This document shows positions 1-6,915 of a stretch of 8,802 nucleotides of DNA, one piece after another. Position numbers and translations under genes: made by a program. The stretch is from Thermoflexus hugenholtzii JAD2 (lineage in GTDB: Bacteria > Chloroflexota > Dehalococcoidia > SHYB01), in NCBI GenBank assembly GCA_945861815.1, contig CAMAVV010000055.1, positions 1 through 8,802 of the forward strand. The letters run 5' to 3'. A model generated the notes under the pieces. It was not told the DNA's origin, did not search any database, and saw nothing but the letters and a program-made list of their open reading frames with translations. Positions within the stretch are counted from its first letter, which is position 1, and every line of letters begins with the position of its first letter.

Positions 1-1796
1 ACTGGATCGGACGGAGCGAGGGCGTTGAGCTGGCCTTCGATATCTCCCATTACAACCTGCCCGAAAGAAGCATCAAGGTCTTCACCACACGCCCCGATAC
101 CGTCTTCGGCGTCACCTTTATGGTCCTCGCGCCTGAGCATCCCCTCGTCGAAAAGCTCACCTCGCCGCAGGAGAAGGCGACGGTCGAGCAGTATGTGACC
201 CAAGCACGGCGCGCCAGCGAAGTCGAGCGCATGTCCACCGACCGGGAGAAGACGGGCGTGCCCATCGGCGCATACTGCGTCAACCCCTTCAACGGCGAGC
301 GCGTTCCTCTCTATATCGCCGACTACGTTCTGGCCACCTACGGCACCGGCGCGGTGATGGCCGTCCCCGCCCACGATGAGCGCGACTTCGCCTTCGCCCA
401 CAAGAACAACCTGCCGGTGAAGATCGTCATCAAACCCAAGGGCTGGGACGGCATGCAGCTGAAGGCCGCCTACACCGAGCCGGGAGAGATGATGAACTCC
501 GATGAGCTGACAGGCACGTCAGCAGAAAAGGCCCTCGACGCCGTCGCCAACCTGGCCGAGCGCAAGCACATCGGCAAGCGCACGATTTCCTACCGCATCC
601 GCGACTGGCTCATCTCGCGCCAGCGCTACTGGGGCACGCCCATCCCCGTCGTCTATTGTCCAACGGACGGCATCGTCCCCCTCTCTGAAAAAGACCTGCC
701 CGTGCTCCTGCCTGAAGATGCCCAGTTCAAGCCGACGGGCGAATCGCCGCTGAAGTTCCACCAAGGCTTCCTCAACACCACCTGCCCCAAGTGCCACGGC
801 CCCGCCAAGCGCGAGACCGATACGATGGACACCTTCGTCGATTCATCGTGGTACTTCCTGCGCTACGCCAGCCCCAAGTACGACAAAGGTCCCTTCGACC
901 CGGCGCTGGCGAAGAAGTGGGCGCCTGTAGACCAGTACACCGGCGGCGCGGAGCACGCCGTCATGCACCTCCTCTACTCCCGCTTCTTCACCAAAGCCCT
1001 CCACGACCTGAAGCTCATCGACTTCGACGAGCCATTCAAGCGCCTCTTCAACCAGGGCATCATCCTGGGCGAAGACCACGAGAAGATGAGCAAGAGCCGT
1101 GGGAACGTCGTCAATCCTGACGACTTCGTCGGACGCGACGGCGCGGACACGGTGCGCCTCTTCCTGATGTTCGTCGGCCCCTGGGACCAAGGGGCAAACT
1201 GGAGCACCACAGGCATCCAGGGCATGTCGCGCTGGCTCACCCGCGCCTGGGGACTGGCGACCCGCAGCGCCGCGGAGCACGACTGGAAGTCCGACAACCA
1301 GGCCATCGAAGAGCTGGAGCGCACGACGCACAAGACCGTCAAGCGCGTGACGGCCTCCCTGGAGAAGTTCTCCTTCAACACCGCCATCGCCGCCATGATG
1401 GAGTTCACCAACGAGCTGCAGAAATACTGGGAGGGCAACGCCGTCAGCGAAGGGGCGTGGAAGGCCTCCATCGAAAAGCTGCTGGTGCTCATGGCGCCGT
1501 TCACGCCCCACGTCGCCGAAGAGCTGTGGGAGGCGACAGGCCGCAGCTACAGCATCCACCAGCAGCCCTGGCCCGCCTATGACGCCGAGAAGGCCAAGGA
1601 CACCGAAGTCACCCTCATCATCCAGGTGAACGGCAAGCTGCGCGACAAGTTCACCGTCAGCGCCGACGTGACGGAGGAGCAGGCGAAGGCCCTTGCGCTC
1701 AAAAGCGACAAGGTGACGTCGATGCTCGTTGACGGCAAGCAGGTGCGGAAGGTGATCTACGTGCCGGGGAAACTGGTGAATGTGGTGGTGGGGTAG
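1..1796 (+). CDS. leuS: Leucyl-tRNA synthetase, 3' part (5' end outside window)
   Basis: This cytoplasmic class Ia enzyme charges tRNA(Leu) with leucine and hydrolyses mischarged tRNA. The reading frame is open from base 3 (residues WIGRSEG), so about 597 residues are present. The missing N-terminus, roughly 220 residues by comparison with E. coli LeuRS, would carry the HIGH motif. In order I see: the CP1 editing domain, with TTRPDT at bases 84-101 and AVPAHDERD ending at the amino-group-anchoring Asp codon 384-386; the return to the catalytic core (RDWLISRQRYWGTP, near 600); a CPKC zinc-type motif near 783; DTFVDSSWYFLRY; the KMSKS loop at 1083-1097; a helical anticodon-binding domain; and the C-terminal domain with IQVNGKLRDK. 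All visible catalytic and editing residues match the family. The gene ends in TAG and is followed by a 150-base gap without a clear terminator. Identity is certain; only the 5' end is unknown. Confidence 0.98.
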   Translation, partial: WIGRSEGVELAFDISHYNLPERSIKVFTTRPDTVFGVTFMVLAPEHPLVEKLTSPQEKATVEQYVTQARRASEVERMSTDREKTGVPIGAYCVNPFNGERVPLYIADYVLATYGTGAVMAVPAHDERDFAFAHKNNLPVKIVIKPKGWDGMQLKAAYTEPGEMMNSDELTGTSAEKALDAVANLAERKHIGKRTISYRIRDWLISRQRYWGTPIPVVYCPTDGIVPLSEKDLPVLLPEDAQFKPTGESPLKFHQGFLNTTCPKCHGPAKRETDTMDTFVDSSWYFLRYASPKYDKGPFDPALAKKWAPVDQYTGGAEHAVMHLLYSRFFTKALHDLKLIDFDEPFKRLFNQGIILGEDHEKMSKSRGNVVNPDDFVGRDGADTVRLFLMFVGPWDQGANWSTTGIQGMSRWLTRAWGLATRSAAEHDWKSDNQAIEELERTTHKTVKRVTASLEKFSFNTAIAAMMEFTNELQKYWEGNAVSEGAWKASIEKLLVLMAPFTPHVAEELWEATGRSYSIHQQPWPAYDAEKAKDTEVTLIIQVNGKLRDKFTVSADVTEEQAKALALKSDKVTSMLVDGKQVRKVIYVPGKLVNVVVG

Positions 1797-1909
1797 GCTC
1801 TCACGCCCCTGCCGTCGCCATCCCTGCATCCTTCGCCGGGTGAGCGTCGTGGCCGTGGTGCCGCTTCTCGGGGACGGGAATCGCCGCGCCTCCTTCCTCA
1901 TAGACACTC

Positions 1910-1919
1910 GCGATACAAT
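1910..1919 (+). promoter_or_regulatory. Probable -10 region of the VOC gene promoter
   Basis: GCGATACAAT ends in TACAAT (1914-1919), one mismatch from the bacterial -10 consensus TATAAT. Transcription would start near 1926, leaving a leader of about 20 bases before ATG 1947, which just accommodates the ribosome binding site. No convincing TTGACA-like -35 box lies 16-18 bases upstream. The same ten bases, with one change, occur ahead of pckG (2433-2442), which supports a real promoter element. This is an inference from sequence and position only. Confidence 0.5.
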
Positions 1920-1934
1920 CGAGCCGCCATCTCT

Positions 1935-1941
1935 AAGGAGG
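1935..1941 (+). promoter_or_regulatory. Ribosome binding site of the VOC gene
   Basis: AAGGAGG is a full anti-16S match, five bases before ATG 1947. It fixes the start codon of the VOC gene and is the strongest Shine-Dalgarno sequence in the window. Confidence 0.85.
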
Positions 1942-1946
1942 CCCCC

Positions 1947-2351
1947 ATGCCCATCGCCGGCTTCGACCACGCCGCCATGCCGACCGCCGATTGCGAGCGC
2001 CTCATCGCCTTCTACAAGGCGATAGGCTTTCACATCAACGACGAAGAGAGATGGCGCAAAGGCGAAGCTCCCATCTTCTCCGTCCAGGTGGGGCGCAACA
2101 ACAAGATCAACATCCACCCGCCGAACAAGAAGGGCCATCTGCGCGGCAAGGGCGCTGCCGTCGGCTGCGGCGACTTCTGCTTCGTCTGGGACGGCACGGT
2201 GGAAGACATTCTCGCGACGCTGAAGAAGGCAGGCGTCACGCCCGTTGACGGCCCAGTGAAGCGCGTCGGCGGGCGCGGCAAAGAGGGGACAAGCGTCTAT
2301 ATCTACGACCCAGACGGCAACCTGCTGGAGTTCATGGTCTACCCAAGCTAG
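1947..2351 (+). CDS. VOC family (glyoxalase/dioxygenase fold) protein, GLOD5/STM3117-like
   Basis: This 134-residue single-domain protein has the paired beta-alpha-beta-beta-beta modules of the vicinal oxygen chelate fold. The first module contains FDHAAMPTADCERLIAFY (residues 6-23) and the conserved stretch NKINIHPP. The second ends in YDPDGNLLEFMVYPS, the usual VOC C-terminus. Two of the usual metal-ligand positions are plausible (His8 and Glu128), but the middle segment reads DFCFVW where many glyoxalases have a His, so the metal site may differ. The overall pattern recalls the GLOD5/STM3117-type glyoxalase-like group. Substrate and reaction cannot be read from the sequence; detoxification or ring-cleavage-like chemistry are only family possibilities. 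The start is fixed by a strong ribosome binding site. It appears to be a single-gene unit with its own promoter and is probably cytoplasmic, with no signal peptide or membrane segment. Confidence 0.88.
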   Translation: MPIAGFDHAAMPTADCERLIAFYKAIGFHINDEERWRKGEAPIFSVQVGRNNKINIHPPNKKGHLRGKGAAVGCGDFCFVWDGTVEDILATLKKAGVTPVDGPVKRVGGRGKEGTSVYIYDPDGNLLEFMVYPS

Positions 2352-2432
2352 CTCGCTGACTGAGTCGCTGACTCTGGTGCCACGCTTTTCCTACCCCAGC
2401 CTCTCTTCAATCCGGGCGCGCCTTGGCGGCTG

Positions 2433-2442
2433 GCGATATAAT
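2433..2442 (+). promoter_or_regulatory. Probable -10 region of the pckG promoter
   Basis: GCGATATAAT contains a perfect TATAAT (2437-2442). Transcription would begin near 2449, leaving a leader of about 43 bases before GTG 2492. No good -35 box is visible 16-18 bases upstream. The box matches 9 of 10 bases ahead of the VOC gene (1910-1919). Its position also argues against any pckG start upstream of it, such as TTG 2423. Confidence 0.6.
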
Positions 2443-2477
2443 GCTTGAGCCTCACCACACCTTACGACCAATCTCAC

Positions 2478-2483
2478 AGGAGA
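2478..2483 (+). promoter_or_regulatory. Ribosome binding site deciding the pckG start
   Basis: AGGAGA lies eight bases before GTG 2492. It is the only good Shine-Dalgarno sequence near the start of the pckG homology and supports GTG 2492 over the in-frame TTG 2423, which would lie upstream of the predicted transcription start. Confidence 0.75.
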
Positions 2484-2491
2484 AACCCGCC

Positions 2492-4261
2492 GTGCCGACA
2501 CCCCTCGAACTATGGGTAGACGAATGCGCCAAATTCACAAAGCCTGACAAGGTCCACTGGTGCGATGGCTCCGACGCCGAAAACCAGCAGCTCACCAAGG
2601 AGATGCTTCGCGCAGGCACCCTCTATGCGCTAAACCAACAAGCCTACCCCAACTGCTACCTCCACCGCAGCGACCCGACGGATGTCGCCCGCACCGAGCA
2701 CCTCACCTTCGTCTGCACCAAGCAGAAGGAGGATGCCGGCCCGAACAACAACTGGATGGAGCCCAAGGATGCCAAGGCAAAGCTTGGCGCTCTTTTCAAC
2801 GGCGCCATGCGCGGACGCACCATGTACGTCGCCCCCTATATCCTTGGCCCGGTGAACTCTCCCTATAGCAAGGTCGGCGTGGAGCTGACGGACAGCCCCT
2901 ACGTTGCCGTGAATATGCGCATCATGACGCGCATGGGCAAGGCTGCCCTGAACCGCCTGGGCGGCTCCAACGACTTCGTCAAGGGCCTTCACTCCCTGGG
3001 CGACCTGAGCCCTGAGCGCCGCTATATCGCCCATTTCCCTGAGGAAGAGCTCATCTGGTCCATCGGCTCCGGCTATGGCGGCAACGCCCTCCTGGCCAAG
3101 AAGTGCCACGCCCTCCGCATCGCCAGCTGGAAGGCGCGCAAGGAAGGCTGGCTCGCCGAGCACATGCTCGTCCTCGGCATCGAAGAGCCCAGCGGCCGCA
3201 CCACCTATATCGCCGCCGCCTTCCCCAGCGCCTGCGGCAAGACCAACCTTGCCATGCTCATCCCGCCCGCCAGCCAGAAGGGCTATAAGGTCTGGACCGT
3301 GGGCGAGGACATCGCGTGGATGCACATCGGCGACGACGGGCGGCTCTACGCCATCAACCCCGAGGCCGGCTTCTTCGGCGTTGCGCCCGGCACCAACTCG
3401 CGCACCAACCCCAACGTGATGGCGACGCTCAACCGAAACTCGATCTTCACCAACGTCGCGCTGACGCACAACAAGACGCCCTATTGGGAGGGCATGGACG
3501 GCTCTCCTCCCCATGAGGCTATCGACTGGCAGGGCAAGCCTTGGACTCCACATAGCCTAACAAAGGCGGCTCACCCCAACTCTCGTTTCACCACACCCGC
3601 GCGCCAGTGCCCCACCATGTCACCGGAGTGGGAGAACCCTAAGGGCGTTCCCATCTCGGCCATCCTCTTTGGCGGCCGCCGGGCAAATCTCATCCCTCTC
3701 GTCTATCAAGCCTTCAACTGGCAACACGGCGTCTTCCTTGGCGCAACTATGGCCTCGGAAACAACGGCGGCCGCCACCGGCGCAGTCGGCGTCGTCCGCA
3801 ACGACCCCATGGCCATGCTCCCCTTCTGCGGCTACCACATGGGCGACTACTTCGCCCACTGGCTCAACGTCGGCAAAAAGCTCAAGCATCCGCCGGAAAT
3901 CTTTCGCGTGAACTGGTTCCGCATGGACAATCAGGGGAAATACCTCTGGCCCGGCTTCGGCGAGAACCTTCGCGTCCTCCGCTGGGTCATCGGCCGCGTC
4001 CACGGCGAAGTAACTGCCGATCAGACGGCCATCGGCCACCTTCCCAAACCCTCCAGCCTCGATATCACAGGCCTCGATGTTAGCCCCGATACACTTCGCG
4101 AGTTGCTGGCTGTGGATAAGGCAGGCTGGCTCAAGGCCGTCGAAGGGCAGAAGGCGCTCTTCACCGGCTTTGGCGACCGCGTGCCAAAGGCCATGTGGCA
4201 GGAGAGCCTGGCGCTGAAAGCACGCTTGGAAGCCGGGGCCAAAGCGCCATCGCACGCGTAG
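2492..4261 (+). CDS. pckG: Phosphoenolpyruvate carboxykinase (GTP)
   Basis: This cytoplasmic enzyme interconverts oxaloacetate + GTP and PEP + CO2 + GDP, the entry step of gluconeogenesis. From GTG 2492 it has 589 residues, close to the usual length. It begins VPTPLELWVDE and continues with VHWCDGSD, as in GTP-type enzymes. Key sites are present: the substrate-loop RTEH motif; Lys204 and His224, spaced 20 apart like the Mn ligands Lys244/His264 of rat PEPCK; the kinase-1 loop PSACGKTN at 245-252 with the hyper-reactive Cys248; the kinase-2 motif VGEDIAWM at 270-277 with metal ligand Asp273; NPEAGFFGVAPGTN; ILFGGRR; and GATMASETTAA. Many relatives read GDDIAW where this one reads GEDIAW, a conservative change beside the ligand. 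The start rests on the ribosome binding site, the family N-terminus and the TATAAT box upstream. It heads a probable four-gene operon, with 25 bases to the next gene. Confidence 0.97.
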   Translation: MPTPLELWVDECAKFTKPDKVHWCDGSDAENQQLTKEMLRAGTLYALNQQAYPNCYLHRSDPTDVARTEHLTFVCTKQKEDAGPNNNWMEPKDAKAKLGALFNGAMRGRTMYVAPYILGPVNSPYSKVGVELTDSPYVAVNMRIMTRMGKAALNRLGGSNDFVKGLHSLGDLSPERRYIAHFPEEELIWSIGSGYGGNALLAKKCHALRIASWKARKEGWLAEHMLVLGIEEPSGRTTYIAAAFPSACGKTNLAMLIPPASQKGYKVWTVGEDIAWMHIGDDGRLYAINPEAGFFGVAPGTNSRTNPNVMATLNRNSIFTNVALTHNKTPYWEGMDGSPPHEAIDWQGKPWTPHSLTKAAHPNSRFTTPARQCPTMSPEWENPKGVPISAILFGGRRANLIPLVYQAFNWQHGVFLGATMASETTAAATGAVGVVRNDPMAMLPFCGYHMGDYFAHWLNVGKKLKHPPEIFRVNWFRMDNQGKYLWPGFGENLRVLRWVIGRVHGEVTADQTAIGHLPKPSSLDITGLDVSPDTLRELLAVDKAGWLKAVEGQKALFTGFGDRVPKAMWQESLALKARLEAGAKAPSHA

Positions 4262-4275
4262 GCAAACGATGTAGT

Positions 4276-4280
4276 GGAGG
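4276..4280 (+). promoter_or_regulatory. Ribosome binding site of the dienelactone hydrolase gene
   Basis: GGAGG lies six bases before ATG 4287. An out-of-frame ATG at 4282 is only one base from the GGAGG and does not lead into the conserved protein, so 4287 is preferred. Confidence 0.75.
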
Positions 4281-4286
4281 CATGCT

Positions 4287-5075
4287 ATGTGTTATGACAA
4301 GGACGCCAGACCGCCTATCCCCGTGATTGGCGGCGGGGCCATTGCAACAGAAGACCTCACCCTCACTGCCTCCGACGGGACCACCTTTGCAGCCTATGCT
4401 GCTGTCGGGCCTGGCGTTGGCGGGCCAGCCGTCGTCATCCTCCCTGACGTGCGCGGCCTGCATAAGTTCTATGAAGAACTGGCCGACCGCTTTGCCGAGC
4501 GCGGCATCGCCGCAGTCGCCATCGACTACTTTGGGCGCACCGCAGGCGTGGCCAAGCGCGCCGACGACTTCGTCTTCGCCGACCATGTCGCCAAGACAAA
4601 GACCTCGCAGATCGCCCTCGATGTTGCAGCGGCAGCAGCGTGGCTTCGCCAGGGCAAAGGGAACGCAAACCGCGCGATGTTCACCCTGGGCTTTTGCTTC
4701 GGCGGCTCCAATTCCTGGTATCAGGCGATGGCTGGTCACCGCCTCTCGGGCGCCATCGGCTTCTATGGCCATCCCACTCGCGCCGCCCGCGATGGAGGCC
4801 CCTCGGTCACGGAGCGCGTGACGGAGATCCGCTGCCCCATCCTTGGACTTATGGGCGGAGCCGACCAAGGCATCCCCGCCGAAGAGGTAGAGAAGTTCCG
4901 CAGCGCCTTGAAGACCGCCGGCAAACATGCCGATATCCACATTTACCCTGGAACGCCTCACTCCTTCTTCGACCGCCGCTTCGTCGAACATGCCTCCGCC
5001 TCGGACGACGCGTGGAAGAGAGCCCTTGCCTTCATTGAGGCCAACTCGAAGACGCCATTGGGCGCAGCGGCGTAA
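4287..5075 (+). CDS. Dienelactone hydrolase family protein
   Basis: This 262-residue alpha/beta hydrolase belongs to the dienelactone hydrolase (carboxymethylenebutenolidase) family, which uses a Cys-Asp-His triad to open lactones or hydrolyse small esters. The N-terminus MCYDKDARPPIP is typical of one subgroup. The strand and oxyanion region VVILPDVRGLHKFYEEL follows. The nucleophile elbow is GFCFGG with Cys137 where most alpha/beta hydrolases have Ser. Asp193 (GGADQGIP) and His225 (PGTPHSFFDRR) complete the expected triad. Length fits the family, and no signal peptide or membrane segment is seen. It lies 25 bases after pckG and 10 bases before the HAD gene, so it is probably cotranscribed. 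The natural substrate is unknown: true ring-cleavage dienelactones are the family's classic substrate, but no chlorocatechol or catechol pathway genes are nearby, so a general esterase role is equally possible. Confidence 0.93.
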   Translation: MCYDKDARPPIPVIGGGAIATEDLTLTASDGTTFAAYAAVGPGVGGPAVVILPDVRGLHKFYEELADRFAERGIAAVAIDYFGRTAGVAKRADDFVFADHVAKTKTSQIALDVAAAAAWLRQGKGNANRAMFTLGFCFGGSNSWYQAMAGHRLSGAIGFYGHPTRAARDGGPSVTERVTEIRCPILGLMGGADQGIPAEEVEKFRSALKTAGKHADIHIYPGTPHSFFDRRFVEHASASDDAWKRALAFIEANSKTPLGAAA

Positions 5076-5085
5076 ACTGGGGTGT

Positions 5086-5784
5086 ATGTCCACCCCTTCG
5101 CATAGCACAGCGCTTCCCTTCTCCGCCATCCTCTTTGACCTGGACGACACCCTCGCCGACACCGTTCGCGCCAGGCGGTCTGCCCTCCATCGCGCCTTCG
5201 CCCACGCAGGCATCACCTCGCCGACGGCTGACGAGTTTGTGCGCACCCTAGGCGGCAGGCAGTACAAAAGCGCCCTGGAAGAGCTTGCCTCGGCGCACGG
5301 CGCAGCCCACAGCATCTTCGACCATTATGTGAGCGCCTACTGGCAGCAAGAGCACGCCAGCGTTGTGCTTTTCCCGGGCGTCTTAGACGCCCTGCAGTCG
5401 CTCCACCGCCGTGGCGTGCGGCTTGGCGTCATTACCCAAAAGGCGCGCGCCTTCGAGAGTGCCGGACGTGCCGCCGGCGCGGCGAAAGAGCTTGCCGACA
5501 TGGGCATCGCGAGCCTCTTCTCGGTCGTTGTGGGCTATGAGGACGTGACGAACCACAAGCCGCACCCGGAGCCGGTGCTTCTTGCCTTGCGCCAGCTCAA
5601 GGCGGACCCCCGCGAAACCCTTGTCGTCGGCGATAGCTTTGCCGACATCGAATCGGCCAAGGCCGCCAACTGCTGGAGCTGTGTCGCCACCTGGGGACAC
5701 GAGGCAGGCCATCCCTACGACCATCTGAACGCCGACTTCGTCGCCCACCAACCATCTGCTGTGCTAGGCCTGAGCCGTCGATGA
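5086..5784 (+). CDS. HAD-superfamily (subfamily IA) phosphatase, Gph/PpaX-like
   Basis: This 232-residue haloacid dehalogenase-type phosphatase is probably cytoplasmic and Mg-dependent. Motif I is FDLDDT with nucleophile Asp18 and general acid/base Asp20. A helical cap occupies roughly residues 25-95. Motif II is GVITQK (Thr117), motif III is Lys158 in NHKPHPEP, and motif IV is VVGDSFADIESAK (Asp183 and Asp187). The pattern resembles phosphoglycolate phosphatase (Gph) or pyrophosphatase PpaX, but the substrate cannot be assigned. An alanine/glycine-rich stretch after motif II (about residues 125-133) looks slightly longer than in relatives. The start is set at ATG 5086, 10 bases after the preceding stop, because the frame further upstream merely overlaps the hydrolase gene. 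The ribosome binding site is weak (GGGG), which suggests translational coupling. The stop overlaps the rlmN start as ATGA (5781-5784). Confidence 0.9.
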   Translation: MSTPSHSTALPFSAILFDLDDTLADTVRARRSALHRAFAHAGITSPTADEFVRTLGGRQYKSALEELASAHGAAHSIFDHYVSAYWQQEHASVVLFPGVLDALQSLHRRGVRLGVITQKARAFESAGRAAGAAKELADMGIASLFSVVVGYEDVTNHKPHPEPVLLALRQLKADPRETLVVGDSFADIESAKAANCWSCVATWGHEAGHPYDHLNADFVAHQPSAVLGLSRR

Positions 5785-6893
5785 CGCGCACCAACCTTCT
5801 CGACCTCTCGCATCCGCAACTCGCATCCTTGCTGGCAGAGCTTGGCGAGCCCGCCTATCGCGCGCGGCAGGTCTGGGGCTGGCTCTACAAGCGCTTCGCC
5901 CTCTCCATCGACGAGATGACTGACCTCCCCGCCTACCTGCGCGCGCGCCTTGCCGAACGGGCCGAGGTGCGCCTGCCCGCCGTCATCCGTGCGCTCACCT
6001 CCGACGATAGCCTCACGCGCAAGCTCTTGCTGAAGCTCGACGACGGCAACGTCATCGAATCTGTGCTGATGATGTACGACCTCACAGAGGAGAGCCGCGA
6101 GCGGCGGACCGTCTGCGTCTCCACCCAGGCCGGCTGCGCCGTCGGCTGCCCCTTCTGCGCCACAGGCCAGATGGGATTTGTGCGCAACCTTACGAGCGGT
6201 GAAATCGTCGCCCAAGTCCTGCTCTTCGCCCGCGAGCTTTCTTCCGCGCGCCCTGGACAAAAGCAGGCCCCTGCCAAAGCTGCTGCAGAAGGTGAAACGC
6301 ATCTTCCCATCACGAACATCGTCTTCATGGGCATGGGCGAGCCGCTTCTGAATTATGCCAATCTCTGGCAGGCTGTCGAGCGCCTTCACGACCCGCAAGG
6401 CTTCAATCTCGGCGCGCGCCGCATGACCATCTCCACTTCAGGCATTATTCCAGGCATCTTGACCCTCGCCACAGAGAAGCTCCAGGTCAACCTTGCGGTC
6501 AGCCTCCACGCCCCCAATGACAAGCTGCGCAACATCATGGTGCCCGTCAACAGAAAGTACCCCATCGCCGACCTGATGAAGGCCTGCCGTTCCTACTTCG
6601 AGGCGACAAAGAGGCGCATCACCTTCGAGTATGTCCTCAACGACCAGGTGAACGCCTCAGAGGAACTGGCCCACGAGTTGGGGAAGCTGCTCAAGGGCAT
6701 GCTTTGCCACGTGAACCTTATCCCCGTGAACCCGACCGACGCCACATTCTCGCGCCCCAAACGCGATGTGGTCCTTGCCTTCCAGCGCATCGTGGAGAGC
6801 TATGGCATCGCGACGACGGTGCGCGTGGAGAAGGGTGTCGAGATTCGCGCCGCCTGCGGACAGCTCAGCGCCAAGCAGGCCAAGGCCAGTTAG
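5781..6893 (+). CDS. rlmN: 23S rRNA (adenine(2503)-C2)/tRNA methyltransferase RlmN
   Basis: This 370-residue radical SAM enzyme methylates C2 of A2503 in 23S rRNA and, in E. coli, A37 of some tRNAs, which supports decoding fidelity. The N-terminal accessory domain (about 1-95) includes GEPAYRARQVWGWLYK. The radical SAM cluster is Cys119-x3-Cys123-x2-Cys126 (GCAVGCPFC). Cys112 (TVCVSTQAG) and Cys359 (RAACGQL) correspond to catalytic Cys118 and Cys355 of E. coli RlmN, so the ping-pong methyl-transfer pair is complete. The SAM-binding GEP motif is at 186-188, followed by RRMTISTSGI and NLAVSLHAPN. A low-complexity Ala/Lys/Pro-rich insertion (about 154-174) separates the cluster region from the GEP strand; such linkers occur in some relatives. 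The start overlaps the upstream stop by four bases, so translation is probably coupled. RlmN rather than the resistance paralogue Cfr is favoured by overall resemblance. Confidence 0.97.
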   Translation: MTRTNLLDLSHPQLASLLAELGEPAYRARQVWGWLYKRFALSIDEMTDLPAYLRARLAERAEVRLPAVIRALTSDDSLTRKLLLKLDDGNVIESVLMMYDLTEESRERRTVCVSTQAGCAVGCPFCATGQMGFVRNLTSGEIVAQVLLFARELSSARPGQKQAPAKAAAEGETHLPITNIVFMGMGEPLLNYANLWQAVERLHDPQGFNLGARRMTISTSGIIPGILTLATEKLQVNLAVSLHAPNDKLRNIMVPVNRKYPIADLMKACRSYFEATKRRITFEYVLNDQVNASEELAHELGKLLKGMLCHVNLIPVNPTDATFSRPKRDVVLAFQRIVESYGIATTVRVEKGVEIRAACGQLSAKQAKAS

Positions 6894-6915
6894 CTCCAGC
6901 CGCAACCTTCGCGCC

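Larger units (their letters stand above)
1797..1946 (+). other. Intergenic region between leuS and the VOC gene
   Basis: These 150 bases hold no credible gene. I found no stable hairpin followed by a T-run that would serve as a leuS terminator. The right end carries a promoter-like -10 box (1914-1919) and a strong ribosome binding site (1935-1941), annotated separately. The rest shows no repeat or RNA structure that I can defend. Confidence 0.6.
2352..2491 (+). other. Intergenic region between the VOC gene and pckG
   Basis: This stretch of about 140 bases holds a perfect 9-base direct repeat, TCGCTGACT (2353-2361 and 2365-2373, period 12), immediately after the VOC stop. The overlapping sequence 2362-2374 can fold as a 5-bp hairpin (GAGTC, loop GCT, GACTC), but no T-run follows directly, so it is at best a weak terminator. 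Further right lie the pckG -10 box (2437-2442) and its ribosome binding site (2478-2483). Confidence 0.6.

Noticed and set aside
1907..1923. Small inverted repeat around the VOC -10 box (CTCG...CGAG, also CGAT-ACA-ATCG) as a repressor operator
   Set aside because: Arms of four bases are too short to distinguish from chance.
843..2138. Long open frame on the minus strand opposite leuS and the VOC gene
   Set aside because: It lies antisense to two well-supported genes, its translation resembles no family I know, and long antisense frames are expected in GC-rich DNA.
2630..3553. Minus-strand open frame opposite pckG
   Set aside because: pckG carries all catalytic motifs on the plus strand; the antisense product is compositionally odd and shows no domain.
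4927..5085. N-terminal extension of the HAD phosphatase
   Set aside because: It would overlap about 150 bases of the dienelactone hydrolase gene in another frame and lies outside the HAD domain; ATG 5086 fits the family N-terminus.
4161..5315. Long open frame on the minus strand opposite the dienelactone hydrolase gene
   Set aside because: It mirrors codon bias of the conserved plus-strand genes, spans three of them, and shows no recognisable domain.
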